The notes beneath the pieces are model-generated. The model had not been told where the DNA came from. It saw nothing but the letters and a program-made list of their open reading frames with translations, and did no database searches. Both the position numbers and the translations under genes were made by a program. A DNA stretch of 64,000 nt from Sphingobacterium sp. CZ-2. GTDB taxonomy: Bacteria; Bacteroidota; Bacteroidia; Sphingobacteriales; Sphingobacteriaceae. Shown one piece after another: positions 44,872 to 54,779 of the stretch. The stretch's first letter is position 1; each line of letters starts with the position of its first letter. The stretch covers positions 434,001 through 498,000 of the forward strand of contig NZ_CP038159.1 in assembly GCF_004526235.1 (NCBI RefSeq), written 5' to 3'.

Positions 44872-45936
44872 ATGCAAGGAGAACGATTTTTTGAATTAAT
44901 CCATCTTTATCTATCTAAAAAAATTTCAGTTAAAGAACAAGTGGAATTGGATAGTGCTATCACTAACGATGAAAAACTCTCCGTTTTATTTAAGGAACTA
45001 ACGAAACCAAAAAATATGATAGTTGGTCCTCTCGAATTGGAGGAAAAGTTTGGAAAAACTATGAATGCTACGAGAGGACGTGATGAAGTTAATAGAACTG
45101 TTTTAAAAATTTCTCGAAATGCTTTTTTAAAATATGCAGCTGCTATTCTGATTGGTATTTTCACATGTTCTGTTTTATATTATGGAATTTCTAACTCATA
45201 CAATGTTGATAATTTTAGTCAAAAGATAGAAACTAAAAACGGAGAACGGAAAAATGTGACGCTACCTGATGGAACACATGTTTGGCTGAATAGCGCAAGC
45301 ACTATTGCTTTTAAGAAATCCTTTGGTAAGGAAAATAGGGATATAAGTTTAACTGGAGAAGCGTATTTTGAAGTTTCAAAAAATCAAAATCTTCCCATGT
45401 ATATCAACGCAAAGGAATTAACCGTAAAAGTAGTTGGGACAAGTTTTAATGTTCGTTCTTACCCAGATGAAAATCGTGCAGAAGCTAGTTTGGTCGAAGG
45501 AAAAATCGAATTATTTATCAATAAAGATCAAAAAGATAGTAAGTTTTTACAAGTTATCCCTGGAGAAAAAATCAGCGTTAATTATGATAAGAAATTGAAT
45601 AATCAACCCAAAAATTCTGAGACCTCGAAAATACCCACAAAAGATATGATTATTCAAAAAAGTATCTTCCTAAAAAATAATTCGTCAGATGTTCCTGCAG
45701 AAATAGCTTGGAAGGAAAATAAGCTTGTTTTTGACAAAGAACCTTTTGACAACATCATCTCTAAATTGGAAAAATGGTATGATGTTCAAATTGAAATTAA
45801 GAATGACTCACTCAAACAACATAATCTTTCCGGAAATATGGAATCCGATCATATTGAAGATGTATTAGAATTATTGAAATCAACGGGAATAGAATTTAAA
45901 TTCAAAAAAGAAAATAACCTAATAACCATTTACTAA
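44872..45936 (+). CDS. FecR-family anti-sigma factor
   Basis: 354 residues and intact, unlike the FecR at 16018-17258. Cytoplasmic part 1-85, membrane segment about 86-107 (FLKYAAAILIGIFTCSVLYYG), FecR domain about 120-215 (NVTLPDGTHVWLNSASTIAF, GTSFNVRSYPDEN) and a DUF4974 domain about 285-354. It holds the sigma factor until the STN domain of the SusC reports ligand. Lies 107 bases after the sigma gene. Confidence 0.92.
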   Translation: MQGERFFELIHLYLSKKISVKEQVELDSAITNDEKLSVLFKELTKPKNMIVGPLELEEKFGKTMNATRGRDEVNRTVLKISRNAFLKYAAAILIGIFTCSVLYYGISNSYNVDNFSQKIETKNGERKNVTLPDGTHVWLNSASTIAFKKSFGKENRDISLTGEAYFEVSKNQNLPMYINAKELTVKVVGTSFNVRSYPDENRAEASLVEGKIELFINKDQKDSKFLQVIPGEKISVNYDKKLNNQPKNSETSKIPTKDMIIQKSIFLKNNSSDVPAEIAWKENKLVFDKEPFDNIISKLEKWYDVQIEIKNDSLKQHNLSGNMESDHIEDVLELLKSTGIEFKFKKENNLITIY

Positions 45937-45985
45937 ACTAAATTGTGATATTATGAAATAAGAAAACTATAAACCTTCAGAAAAA

Positions 45986-46011
45986 AAGGACACATCCAAA
46001 GATGTATCCTT
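45986..46011. repeat. Hairpin between fecR and susC
   Basis: AAGGACACATC, CAAA, GATGTATCCTT (one mismatch). Seven A precede it and no T-run follows on +, so it is not a clear terminator for fecR; it may shape the leader of susC. Confidence 0.4.
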
Positions 46012-46080
46012 CATCAAATTATTAATAATTAAGCATCTAGCCCTGAGAAAGTAAGACGCTTAAATCAATTCGTCTAATTT

Positions 46081-49000
46081 ATGAAAATTAATTTACATGC
46101 CATTAGGCTCCATGTGAAATGGCCTTATCTATTTAAAGTATTATTGATGCTTAAACTTATCATCTGCTTTATCTGTATTTTTTCTTTACGTGTAATTGCA
46201 AATCCTACTGCTGCACAGGAGAAGGTTTCCATGCGACTTTATAATAGTGACCTTAAATCAGTATTAAAATCCATTGAAAAACAAACCAATATTAAATTCA
46301 TCTATGCAGATAATCTGATAAACAATGAATCTTTTTCAAGAATTCAGGTAAGTAATCTTCCATGGACTGAAGTACTTTTGCCATTATTGAACAATGCGGG
46401 ATTGACCATTAAAAAATTAGATGCATACCGCATGGTAATTCGTCCAGAAAACAATAGACAGGAAGGGTTTCCTGTTCGAGGAATTGTTGTTGATAAAAGT
46501 GGTAAGCCATTAGTTGGAGTTAGTATTACAGAAAAAAATTCTACCAAAGCAACAAGTACCAATGAGGGCGGTCGATTTGAGATAAATGCAAGTAATGATC
46601 AAGCTATTTTAATCATTAGCTATATGGGATACTCTAGTCAAGAAATAGCCGTATCCTCAAGCGAAATGAAAATTATCCTTCAGGAGGATTTAACATCCTT
46701 AGATGAAGTTGTAGTAGTTGGTTTCGGCACACAGAAAAAAGCTAATCTTACAGGAGCTGTCTCCTCTGTAGATATGAATAAAGTATTGGGGGATCGGCCC
46801 GTGAGCAGTTCTTCTCAAGCCCTTCAAGGAGCTGTACCTGGCATGCAAGTAACTTTTGGAGGTGGGCGTCCAGGGCAAGGATCTGACCTCAATATTAGGG
46901 GTATTACTTCTATAAATGGAGGCAGCCCTTTAGTTTTGGTAGATAACGTCCCAATGAACCTTGATGATATCAACCCTAAGGATATTCAAAATATAACGGT
47001 ATTAAAAGATGCTGCAGCTTCCTCCATTTATGGAGCAAGAGCAGCTTATGGGGTGATTTTAGTGACCACTAAAAAAGCAGGAAAAAACCAGCCAATCAAA
47101 TTCAATTATTCTTCAAATCTAACTTGGTCGAATGCTACAAGTTTACCAGAAAAGGCTAGTCCATTAGAATTTGTCCAAGGGCTAAAGGATTTCGGACAAG
47201 CAACAAATTGGACAGGTGAAAATGTCGAAACCTGGTTGGAACTTTTAAAGGAGTTTCAAGCCGACCCAAACAAATACCCAAATGGTATAGCTGAGGTAAA
47301 CAATACTAAATACGCATTACAGGAATATGATATGTATGGGGAAGTTTTTACCACAGGATTTGAACAATTACATAATATTTCAGTTTCTGGTGGTGGGGAA
47401 AAAATGGCATATAGATTATCTGGCATGCTTGCAGATGAAGATGGAATCATGGCCACTGATAAAGACAGTTACAATCGTTATAATGTAAATGCTTTTATAA
47501 CAACCGAAATAGCAAAAAATCTGAATGCGAGTGCGAACTTTCTCTATAAAAACGACAAACGAAAAACTCCTATGAACATGGGGGAAATGTTCTACCGTTC
47601 TATTACGCATGGTTCCTATATTAACCCAGGTTATGATGTCGCAATGGATGGCACTCAAATCCCATACGGAACACCAAATAACTACTTGAAATACGAAGAT
47701 CCAAGTTTAAATTATGGTGATAACCTGCGATTATTTGGAAAATTAGAATATAATCCAATTCAAGGATTAAATTTAACTGCTGAGTATACATTTGATAAAA
47801 ACAACAGTAATAGCAAATATTATCAGGTTAGGCATAAATATATGAACCCTAATAATTACAATGAGGAATATTTATTTAATAACCAATATTACCAAAGGGG
47901 TAGTAGTATAACAAATTATAATGCCTTAAATTTATACGCAAGTTATTCACACAGTATTTCCAATAACAATTTTAAATATTTATTGGGAACTAACTATGAA
48001 AAAAGCCATTACGAAACTTATTCGGCAACCAGATATGATATCCTTAGTCCTGATTCCCCTTCACTAGGTACAAGTAGCGGAAACCAATTTGTCGATGACG
48101 CATTCGGGCAATATGCTGTATTAGGATATTTTGGAAGAATCAATTATGATTACAAAAACCGTTATCTATTAGAATTAAATGGTCGTTTGGATGGATCTTC
48201 AAGATTCCAAAAAGGATCCAAATTTGGTTTCTTCCCTTCTGTTTCTGCTGGATGGAATATCAGTGAAGAAAATTTCATGAGCGCCCTAAGAAATCAAGTT
48301 CCTTTGTTGAAAGTTAGAGGTTCATTTGGAGAAATTGGAAACCAGGTCGTATATAATTCTGGCGGTGGACAAAATTATTTTCCAGTAATCCCATCTATGT
48401 CTGCAACGAATTCCTCTTGGATCAATCCGACTACTGGAATCAGGTATTTAACAATAGCTCCTCCAGGGTTAGTTTCCTCGACATTTACTTGGGAAAAGGT
48501 TCGTACCTTAAATTTAGGTGTTGACATTGCCTTATTTAATAGTAAGCTGAATACAAGTTTCGACTGGTTCCGAAGGCAAACTATCGGAATGTTATATCAA
48601 GGAGCAGATTTACCTGCGGTATTAGGTGCTGCTCCACCATTTCAGAATACCACTGATCTGGAATCAAAAGGTTGGGAATGGGAATTGAACTGGAAAGATA
48701 AAATCAGTGATTTTACTTATGCAGTCGGATTCAACCTTTCCGACAATAGAGGATTTATTACACGCCTTGAAAATAGTTCCGGACTAATAAACAGCTTTTA
48801 TGAAGGTAAAGAACTCAATGAAATTTGGGGATATGTGACCGATAGATTCTATACGGAGAATGATTTCGAAGCAGGAAGTTTGAATGAAAAACTTCAAGGC
48901 GGAATATTAAAAGATGGAATACCTTTTTTTAATGGCGTCGCTCAAAATCCAGGAGATATTCTTTATAAAGACCTAAATGGTGATGGCATCATTTTCTCAG

Positions 49001-49542
49001 GAAATGGTACTTTAAGTGATCCAGGTGACATGAAAGTAATCGGGAACAGTAAAAGAAGGTATCAATATGGAATTACAGGAAATTTTGGTTACAAAAACTT
49101 TGACCTTTCCGTATTTCTACAAGGAGTTGGAAAAAGAGACCTTTGGATGAGTAATTTTGTTTTCTGGCCTTATAATAATGAGTTTTCTACTTTCTTCAAA
49201 CATAATCTGGACTATTGGACTCCAGAAAATCAAGACGCTTACTATGGAAGAGTTTATTCCAATGCAGGATTGAATACGAGTGCTAATCGAAGGACACAGA
49301 CCAAGTTCTTACAAGACGGTTCATATTTAAGGGTGAGGAACATTACATTGAGTTATAACCTTGGTAATGATGTTTTGAAGTCCAAATTCTTGGAAAGTAT
49401 TAGACTATATTTAACGGGTGAGAACCTTTTCTTGTTTGACAAATTACCTAAAGGATTTGAAGCTGATGCAGCTGATTTAGGATCAGGCGGAATTTACCCG
49501 TATTTGAAAAAATATAGCTTTGGTGTAAACATCAATTTCTAA
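46081..49542 (+). CDS. SusC/RagA-family transporter with STN domain
   Basis: 1153 residues. Long signal region (about 1-45), STN domain about 48-118 (SDLKSVLKSIEKQTNIKFIY), carboxypeptidase-like domain about 130-205, TonB-box-like LDEVVVVGFGTQ near 209, plug with SSIYGARAAYGVILVTTKKA near 315, barrel to the end (YSFGVNINF). The STN links it to the FecR and sigma genes upstream. With the SusD and sulfatase downstream it probably imports a sulfated glycan or its fragments. AT-rich like its neighbours. Confidence 0.95.
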   Translation: MKINLHAIRLHVKWPYLFKVLLMLKLIICFICIFSLRVIANPTAAQEKVSMRLYNSDLKSVLKSIEKQTNIKFIYADNLINNESFSRIQVSNLPWTEVLLPLLNNAGLTIKKLDAYRMVIRPENNRQEGFPVRGIVVDKSGKPLVGVSITEKNSTKATSTNEGGRFEINASNDQAILIISYMGYSSQEIAVSSSEMKIILQEDLTSLDEVVVVGFGTQKKANLTGAVSSVDMNKVLGDRPVSSSSQALQGAVPGMQVTFGGGRPGQGSDLNIRGITSINGGSPLVLVDNVPMNLDDINPKDIQNITVLKDAAASSIYGARAAYGVILVTTKKAGKNQPIKFNYSSNLTWSNATSLPEKASPLEFVQGLKDFGQATNWTGENVETWLELLKEFQADPNKYPNGIAEVNNTKYALQEYDMYGEVFTTGFEQLHNISVSGGGEKMAYRLSGMLADEDGIMATDKDSYNRYNVNAFITTEIAKNLNASANFLYKNDKRKTPMNMGEMFYRSITHGSYINPGYDVAMDGTQIPYGTPNNYLKYEDPSLNYGDNLRLFGKLEYNPIQGLNLTAEYTFDKNNSNSKYYQVRHKYMNPNNYNEEYLFNNQYYQRGSSITNYNALNLYASYSHSISNNNFKYLLGTNYEKSHYETYSATRYDILSPDSPSLGTSSGNQFVDDAFGQYAVLGYFGRINYDYKNRYLLELNGRLDGSSRFQKGSKFGFFPSVSAGWNISEENFMSALRNQVPLLKVRGSFGEIGNQVVYNSGGGQNYFPVIPSMSATNSSWINPTTGIRYLTIAPPGLVSSTFTWEKVRTLNLGVDIALFNSKLNTSFDWFRRQTIGMLYQGADLPAVLGAAPPFQNTTDLESKGWEWELNWKDKISDFTYAVGFNLSDNRGFITRLENSSGLINSFYEGKELNEIWGYVTDRFYTENDFEAGSLNEKLQGGILKDGIPFFNGVAQNPGDILYKDLNGDGIIFSGNGTLSDPGDMKVIGNSKRRYQYGITGNFGYKNFDLSVFLQGVGKRDLWMSNFVFWPYNNEFSTFFKHNLDYWTPENQDAYYGRVYSNAGLNTSANRRTQTKFLQDGSYLRVRNITLSYNLGNDVLKSKFLESIRLYLTGENLFLFDKLPKGFEADAADLGSGGIYPYLKKYSFGVNINF

Positions 49543-49558
49543 CCTATTACCTACTATC

Positions 49559-51349
49559 ATGAAAATATTTAAATCAATTATATATATCGCACTCGCAACG
49601 AGCCTTGCGACTGGAAATACGAGTTGTACAAAACTACTTGACTTATCTCCTGAAGGTACTTTAACTGAAAATACGACTTTCACATCTTACGATAATTTTA
49701 TTACCTACTCTTGGCAGTTTTATGGAATTTTCCCAGGATACAGCAACTCAGTACCCAATTCGGAAGTCAATGGAGATCTATTCGCCTTAGCCAACAACAA
49801 TGCAACCTCAGATTGGATTTGGAATCGCATAGTCATTCCTGGAACTTCTTCTGACTACAATGCACCATACGTTCAGATTAGGGCAATAAATATTTTATTG
49901 AACAATATTGATGCAGCATCTCAATTAAGCGATGTGGAGAAAAAACATATTCGCAGCATTGGGTATTTCTTTAAGGCTTACAATTACATGGATTTATTAA
50001 ATAAATTCGGTGGAGTGATCTGGGTGGAAAATGCCATAAATGATGGAGATAAAGAAATTCTATACGGAACTCCAAGTTCTAGGGATGAAATCGCTCAAAA
50101 AATTATGGACATGCTTACTTTTGCAGAAGCAAATATTAAAGTTGCGGGAGATGGTAAGAACACTATAAATGTGCATACTGTTCGAGCATTAATCTCAAGG
50201 TTCGGATTAAGAGAAGGTACTTGGAGAAAATATCATGGATTATCCGATTCAGAAAAATATTTGAATGTTTCTGTTGATGCTTCGTCCAAATTGATAGCTA
50301 GTTTCCCAGAATTGCACAATGATTATGACGAATTATTTAATAGTGAATCATTAGCGAACAATTCAGAAGTGCTTCTATACAAACAATATGAAGTAAATCA
50401 AATTACTCATACTTTAGCATCTTTAGCTAGAAATTCTTCTGGACGTTGGGACCTTACTAAAAAAGCTGCTGATTTATATTTAATGAAAGATGGACAAACA
50501 CGTTGGACTAGTCCTCAATTTGCTGGAGATGACACTCCGTATAAAGAATTCAGAAACAGGGATATTAGACTTTATTACACTGTTCCTCCTCCATTTAAGG
50601 TGATAACTAACCACCCTAGCTATACATTTGAGCATACAGAAAATCTAGCAGATAGGGAATATATTGACCTTATGAATATCTTGTCTATTCCCAGCAGAAA
50701 AACATTACCTACTATTAACTGGCAAGGGTTGGTATTACGTCAAGAACCACATTATGCAGATTATACAAATGGCCAACCATTCAATGTAACTTTTACGGGT
50801 TATAGATTCTATAAATTTAGTAATAAGATTAAAATACTTCAAAATGAAGACATTAATGATGCACCAATTTTCAGAATGGGTGAAGTGTTTTTGAATTTGG
50901 CGGAAGCAAAATATGAACTTGGCACTTTCAATCAAGGAGTAGCTGACCAAACCATTAACAAACTTCGTAAAAGAGGTCAAGTAGCTTCTTTGCAATTAAC
51001 TGCAATACCTTCAGACCCTACAAGGGATGCTTCCGTTACTCCTATATTATGGGAAATTCGAAGAGAGCGTGCAATAGAATTAATGGGAGAAGGATTTCGT
51101 TTTGATGATTTAAGGAGATGGAAAAAAATGGATTACGCTTCCGCTCGTAAAATTGGACGTTATATCCAAAAGGGAGTTGATGTCCCGGCTAACGCTCCAA
51201 TTCCTATTTTGAACGGAGGATCTAGTGGTAATATTGCTTATGAAGGCACTCCCCCTTCCTTCCCGGAGTATTACTATTTATATCCAATTCCATCTGCTGA
51301 AATAGTTTTGAATCCTAATATCAAACAAAACCCAGGCTGGGTTAAATAA
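49559..51349 (+). CDS. SusD/RagB-family surface lipoprotein
   Basis: 596 residues. Lipoprotein signal with Cys 23 (GNTSC), then TKLLDLSPEGTLTENTTFTS, the usual SusD opening, TPR-like helices and the C-terminal WEIRRERAIELMGEGFRFDDLRRW signature near 500-522. It caps the SusC encoded 16 bases upstream. Ligand likely the glycan treated by the next gene's sulfatase. Confidence 0.94.
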   Translation: MKIFKSIIYIALATSLATGNTSCTKLLDLSPEGTLTENTTFTSYDNFITYSWQFYGIFPGYSNSVPNSEVNGDLFALANNNATSDWIWNRIVIPGTSSDYNAPYVQIRAINILLNNIDAASQLSDVEKKHIRSIGYFFKAYNYMDLLNKFGGVIWVENAINDGDKEILYGTPSSRDEIAQKIMDMLTFAEANIKVAGDGKNTINVHTVRALISRFGLREGTWRKYHGLSDSEKYLNVSVDASSKLIASFPELHNDYDELFNSESLANNSEVLLYKQYEVNQITHTLASLARNSSGRWDLTKKAADLYLMKDGQTRWTSPQFAGDDTPYKEFRNRDIRLYYTVPPPFKVITNHPSYTFEHTENLADREYIDLMNILSIPSRKTLPTINWQGLVLRQEPHYADYTNGQPFNVTFTGYRFYKFSNKIKILQNEDINDAPIFRMGEVFLNLAEAKYELGTFNQGVADQTINKLRKRGQVASLQLTAIPSDPTRDASVTPILWEIRRERAIELMGEGFRFDDLRRWKKMDYASARKIGRYIQKGVDVPANAPIPILNGGSSGNIAYEGTPPSFPEYYYLYPIPSAEIVLNPNIKQNPGWVK

Positions 51350-51356
51350 ATAAATT

Positions 51357-51384
51357 AACCTTCGGAGGTAATCCTCCGAAGGTT
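51357..51384 (+). repeat. Strong hairpin between susD and the sulfatase gene
   Basis: AACCTTCGGAGG, TAAT, CCTCCGAAGGTT: perfect 12-bp stem 7 bases after the susD stop, without a T-run. It may stabilise the upstream susCD mRNA or reduce read-through into the sulfatase gene. Confidence 0.6.
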
Positions 51385-51398
51385 GCTAATAAATTATC

Positions 51399-52796
51399 AT
51401 GAAAAAGCTCTTATTATTTTTGCTATTGACCACTATTATCCAAGTCCAGGCACAACAGAAACCGAATATCGTTCTTATCCTAGCCGATGATCTTGGAATT
51501 GGGGATATCGGTCCTTATGGCCAACAAAAGATCAGCACCCCAAACCTGGATAAACTAGCCGATGCAGGAATGAAATTCAGTAATTTCTATGCCGGAACCT
51601 CCGTATGTGCGCCTTCAAGATCATCCCTCATGACAGGGCAGCATACCGGCCATACCTATGTGCGTGGAAACAAAGAAATCGAGCCCGAAGGGCAAGAACC
51701 TTTGGCAGATTCCATCCGCACATTTGCCATGATCCTCCAAGAACATGGCTATAAAACCGGAGCATTTGGAAAATGGGGATTAGGCATGGTAGGCACCTCC
51801 GGAGATCCAAACAGAAAAGGTTTTGATGAGTTTTTCGGCTATAATTGCCAACGGCAGTCCCATCGTTATTTCCCTACGCATTTATGGCATAATGATAAGC
51901 GTGTCGAATTGGAAGGAAATGACCTCACAAAAATGGCTACCTATGCGCCTGAATTGATTCAGGAACAAACATTGGCATTCCTAGACAAAAACAAGGACCA
52001 ACCTTTCTTTCTTTTCGTACCAACGGTTCTTCCCCACGCCGAGCTAACAGGTCCTGAAGATGAGTTTTTCAAGAAATATGAACATGCTTTTACGGAAAAA
52101 CCGCATAAAGGAAATGATTATGGACCAAATGCAACCGTCCCGGGATATGCATCGGTCGCTAAACCAAGAGCGACATTTGCGGCCATGGTAAGCAGAATGG
52201 ATCATTATGTGGGCGAGATCATGGACAAATTAGCCCAATTGGGATTGACTGAAAACACCATTATAATTTTTACCAGCGACAACGGTGCCCACCGCGAAGG
52301 GGGTGCCGATCCGGTATTTTTCAACAGTACGGCGGGGTTGAAAGGGTTTAAGCGAGATCTTTACGAAGGTGGGATCCGTACGCCCATGATCGTGAAATGG
52401 AGTGGTAAGGTGGCAGCGAACAGTACCTCCGATCATGTATCAGCTTTTTGGGATATTTTACCAACCGTTCAGGCGATCGTAGGCGATAAAAAAACAGAAA
52501 ACACGGATGGAATTTCGATGTTACCGACCCTATTGGGCAAAGGTAAACAGCAACAACATGACCAATTGTATTGGGAATTCCACGAAGATGGCGGTAGACA
52601 GGCCGTTCGGTATAAGAACTATAAACTGATCAAGTTTAAGGTGAAGGATCCTAATAACAGTTATTTTGAACTTTATGACCTGGAAAAAGACCCTCAAGAG
52701 AAAAATCCGATCAAGAATGAAAAGCTAAGCAAGAAATTACTTAAGCTCATCGAAACCGAACATGTGGAAAGTGCTATTTTCCCATTGCTAAGATAA
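51399..52796 (+). CDS. Formylglycine-dependent sulfatase (type S1), exported
   Basis: 465 residues. Signal peptide to about 19 (IIQVQAQ). Metal-binding ADDLG at 29-33, the formylglycine motif Cys 70-A-P-S-R 74 in CAPSRSSLMTG, FGKWGLG near 124 and TSDNGAH near 292. Removes sulfate from a glycan or aryl ester outside the cytoplasm; Cys 70 needs conversion by a maturase not seen here. It follows susD by 50 bases. Its base composition is like the wider genome, unlike the AT-rich susC-susD before it. Substrate not known. Confidence 0.93.
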   Translation: MKKLLLFLLLTTIIQVQAQQKPNIVLILADDLGIGDIGPYGQQKISTPNLDKLADAGMKFSNFYAGTSVCAPSRSSLMTGQHTGHTYVRGNKEIEPEGQEPLADSIRTFAMILQEHGYKTGAFGKWGLGMVGTSGDPNRKGFDEFFGYNCQRQSHRYFPTHLWHNDKRVELEGNDLTKMATYAPELIQEQTLAFLDKNKDQPFFLFVPTVLPHAELTGPEDEFFKKYEHAFTEKPHKGNDYGPNATVPGYASVAKPRATFAAMVSRMDHYVGEIMDKLAQLGLTENTIIIFTSDNGAHREGGADPVFFNSTAGLKGFKRDLYEGGIRTPMIVKWSGKVAANSTSDHVSAFWDILPTVQAIVGDKKTENTDGISMLPTLLGKGKQQQHDQLYWEFHEDGGRQAVRYKNYKLIKFKVKDPNNSYFELYDLEKDPQEKNPIKNEKLSKKLLKLIETEHVESAIFPLLR

Positions 52797-52860
52797 CCAG
52801 TAAGGCATCTGTATTTTTACTTATTTTGTTCGATGTGAAAGCATATTGCAAGTAGCGTAA

Positions 52861-52900
52861 AAGTGAGTTGTAAGTGCCTAAAGTCACTTACAACTCACTT
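52861..52900. repeat. Perfect 16-bp inverted repeat with CACTTACA direct repeats
   Basis: AAGTGAGTTGTAAGTG, 8-base loop, CACTTACAACTCACTT. Two further TCACTTACA-type units follow to 52922. It lies in the convergent gap after the sulfatase and has no T-run. Confidence 0.7.
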
Positions 52901-52988
52901 ACATGTCACTTACACCTCACTTGGAGTAAGAAGACAAAATATGTCAAGTGTTGCTTGTCAAAGTCCTTCTAATTAGCAAAAGCTACAA

Positions 52989-54767
52989 TTACCCTTTATT
53001 TCCTTGCTGTTTCAGGTCATGCTCCAGATACCCCCCTTTCGGGCTATCCACAACAATCTTTGCCGCATTCGGATTTCCTCTTACAATCCATCTTACCTTC
53101 ACTGCTGAAGTCCCTTCAATGGTCGGCACCTCAATCTGTTCCGGTTTAAATTTCTGCTCGATGGTCTCATTGAAATCCGCATTCATCACGCGCATCCCCG
53201 TCACCACCTTCGCTCCTTCCAATCGGATATGGTTTGGCCTTTCAATCCGATACCGCACATCATGGTCTGAATGCGTCGGAATGATCCGACTGTTCCAAAC
53301 TGTTGCATTCACTTCATAAAGATTGCCTCCCAAAGATTTCACATCGGTTTCCAAGACTTCCAATTTTGGCATATGATAGGCATGATAGATGGTAAAAGCA
53401 GCATTCCGATGCGCATCCTCCATCAATAAAAACCCGGGATGGTTTCTGGTATAGTTCTTCTTCGCCCCACCGATCTCAATCTTTCCGTATTGCGGATGAT
53501 CATATTCCTTCCAGGGCACATAGGCATCACCAAACATCAACAGTTTATCAAACTCATAGTATTCATCACTCTGCCGCATCCCCTCTGCTTTCTCATTGAA
53601 CAATTTATAATTGGTCATCAATTCATTGGAGAAGGTAAAAATTCCACGTGTCAAGGCCAGAAAATCAATCTCACCACCAAAAACGGTGTATAGATCTTTA
53701 TGGATGACGATATAATTGTATCCGGGCAGCATCTTACCACCCGTGGTTCCCAAGGCATCATACACCTGAACATCTTTTCTCGAATAGAAACGTTCGTCTT
53801 CTGCAGCACCCGGACCACGAAGGATCATCCCGCCATAATTATGGTAAGATTGGGCGCCGGCAATATTCGGATGGGCGTAGATAAAATTCTTTACCGCCTG
53901 CGTTTCAGGCAAAGTGCCCGGATAGTACAAAGCACCTCCCTGCACATAGTTTGGCTGCCAGTTCCATCCCCAATCCCTGTTCGGGTCATAGGTGCCGGTA
54001 ATGTCCTCGTTCACCAATCCGTCTCCATCGTTATCTATCCCCTCAAATCCAAGCAGCTCATAATCGCCTACTTCTCCGGGCTTCACGATGATCATGCGGT
54101 TCGGATTGTCTGGATCCACCTTATAGCGACCCGTCTTGGACTTTCGGCGCATCATCACAATGTGGCCATCACCATCCAGATCATCATACAGATCCTCCGC
54201 CACTAAGCCATCACCATCGTTATCAAACGGTCTCCGCCCTGTCCTGGAGGAATGCATGGTATTGGGTTCATAGATAAAATATTCTCTGGAATCTGGATTG
54301 ATGGTCGGTGCTATATAAAAGACCTTATCCTTCAATAATTCTTTGATGAAAGGTACTGCATGGTAATTCTCAGCCAGATACCAGGCTGTATACATCGAAA
54401 TTTCGGAACCTTGCAGTTCATTGGCGTGTATATTCCCATCGATCCACATGGCCGGTTTGCGCTTCGCATCCCCCTCCTTAAAATCTGTAACGGTCAACAC
54501 GAAGATATCCCGGCCTTCATAGCTCTTGCCAATGGATTCGTATTTCACCAAGTTTGGATAAGCTTTTTGAAGATCCTTATAGAACTGTTCCATCTGTTTC
54601 AGATCGTGGTACCTGTTCCAATTCATCGGAACCTTTGGGTTCGAAGGCGAGCCCACCGCGCGAAGACCTGCAATTTCTTTCTGCCCTTCCTCGGTTTTCT
54701 GTTGTGCCATACCCAGGCTCAAGCTCAATGTCATCGCCAGGGTCAGTATGTTATATCTTAATTTCAT
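52989..54767 (-). CDS. M14-family zinc carboxypeptidase, exported
   Basis: 592 residues. Signal peptide to about 21 (LSLGMAQ). Zinc ligands His 114 and Glu 117 (GNIHANELQGSE) and His 309 (QSYHNYGG); DPNRDWGWNW at 261-270 carries a substrate Arg. Calcium-type loops (FDNDGDGLVAED near 181-192, LDGDGHI near 198, IDNDGDGLVNED near 244-255) are inserted in the domain. C-terminal beta domain follows. It would remove C-terminal residues from peptides outside the cell. It lies 12 bases after a related gene on the same strand. Confidence 0.88.
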   Translation of the reverse strand: MKLRYNILTLAMTLSLSLGMAQQKTEEGQKEIAGLRAVGSPSNPKVPMNWNRYHDLKQMEQFYKDLQKAYPNLVKYESIGKSYEGRDIFVLTVTDFKEGDAKRKPAMWIDGNIHANELQGSEISMYTAWYLAENYHAVPFIKELLKDKVFYIAPTINPDSREYFIYEPNTMHSSRTGRRPFDNDGDGLVAEDLYDDLDGDGHIVMMRRKSKTGRYKVDPDNPNRMIIVKPGEVGDYELLGFEGIDNDGDGLVNEDITGTYDPNRDWGWNWQPNYVQGGALYYPGTLPETQAVKNFIYAHPNIAGAQSYHNYGGMILRGPGAAEDERFYSRKDVQVYDALGTTGGKMLPGYNYIVIHKDLYTVFGGEIDFLALTRGIFTFSNELMTNYKLFNEKAEGMRQSDEYYEFDKLLMFGDAYVPWKEYDHPQYGKIEIGGAKKNYTRNHPGFLLMEDAHRNAAFTIYHAYHMPKLEVLETDVKSLGGNLYEVNATVWNSRIIPTHSDHDVRYRIERPNHIRLEGAKVVTGMRVMNADFNETIEQKFKPEQIEVPTIEGTSAVKVRWIVRGNPNAAKIVVDSPKGGYLEHDLKQQGNKG

Positions 54768-54779
54768 GGAATTTCTAGC

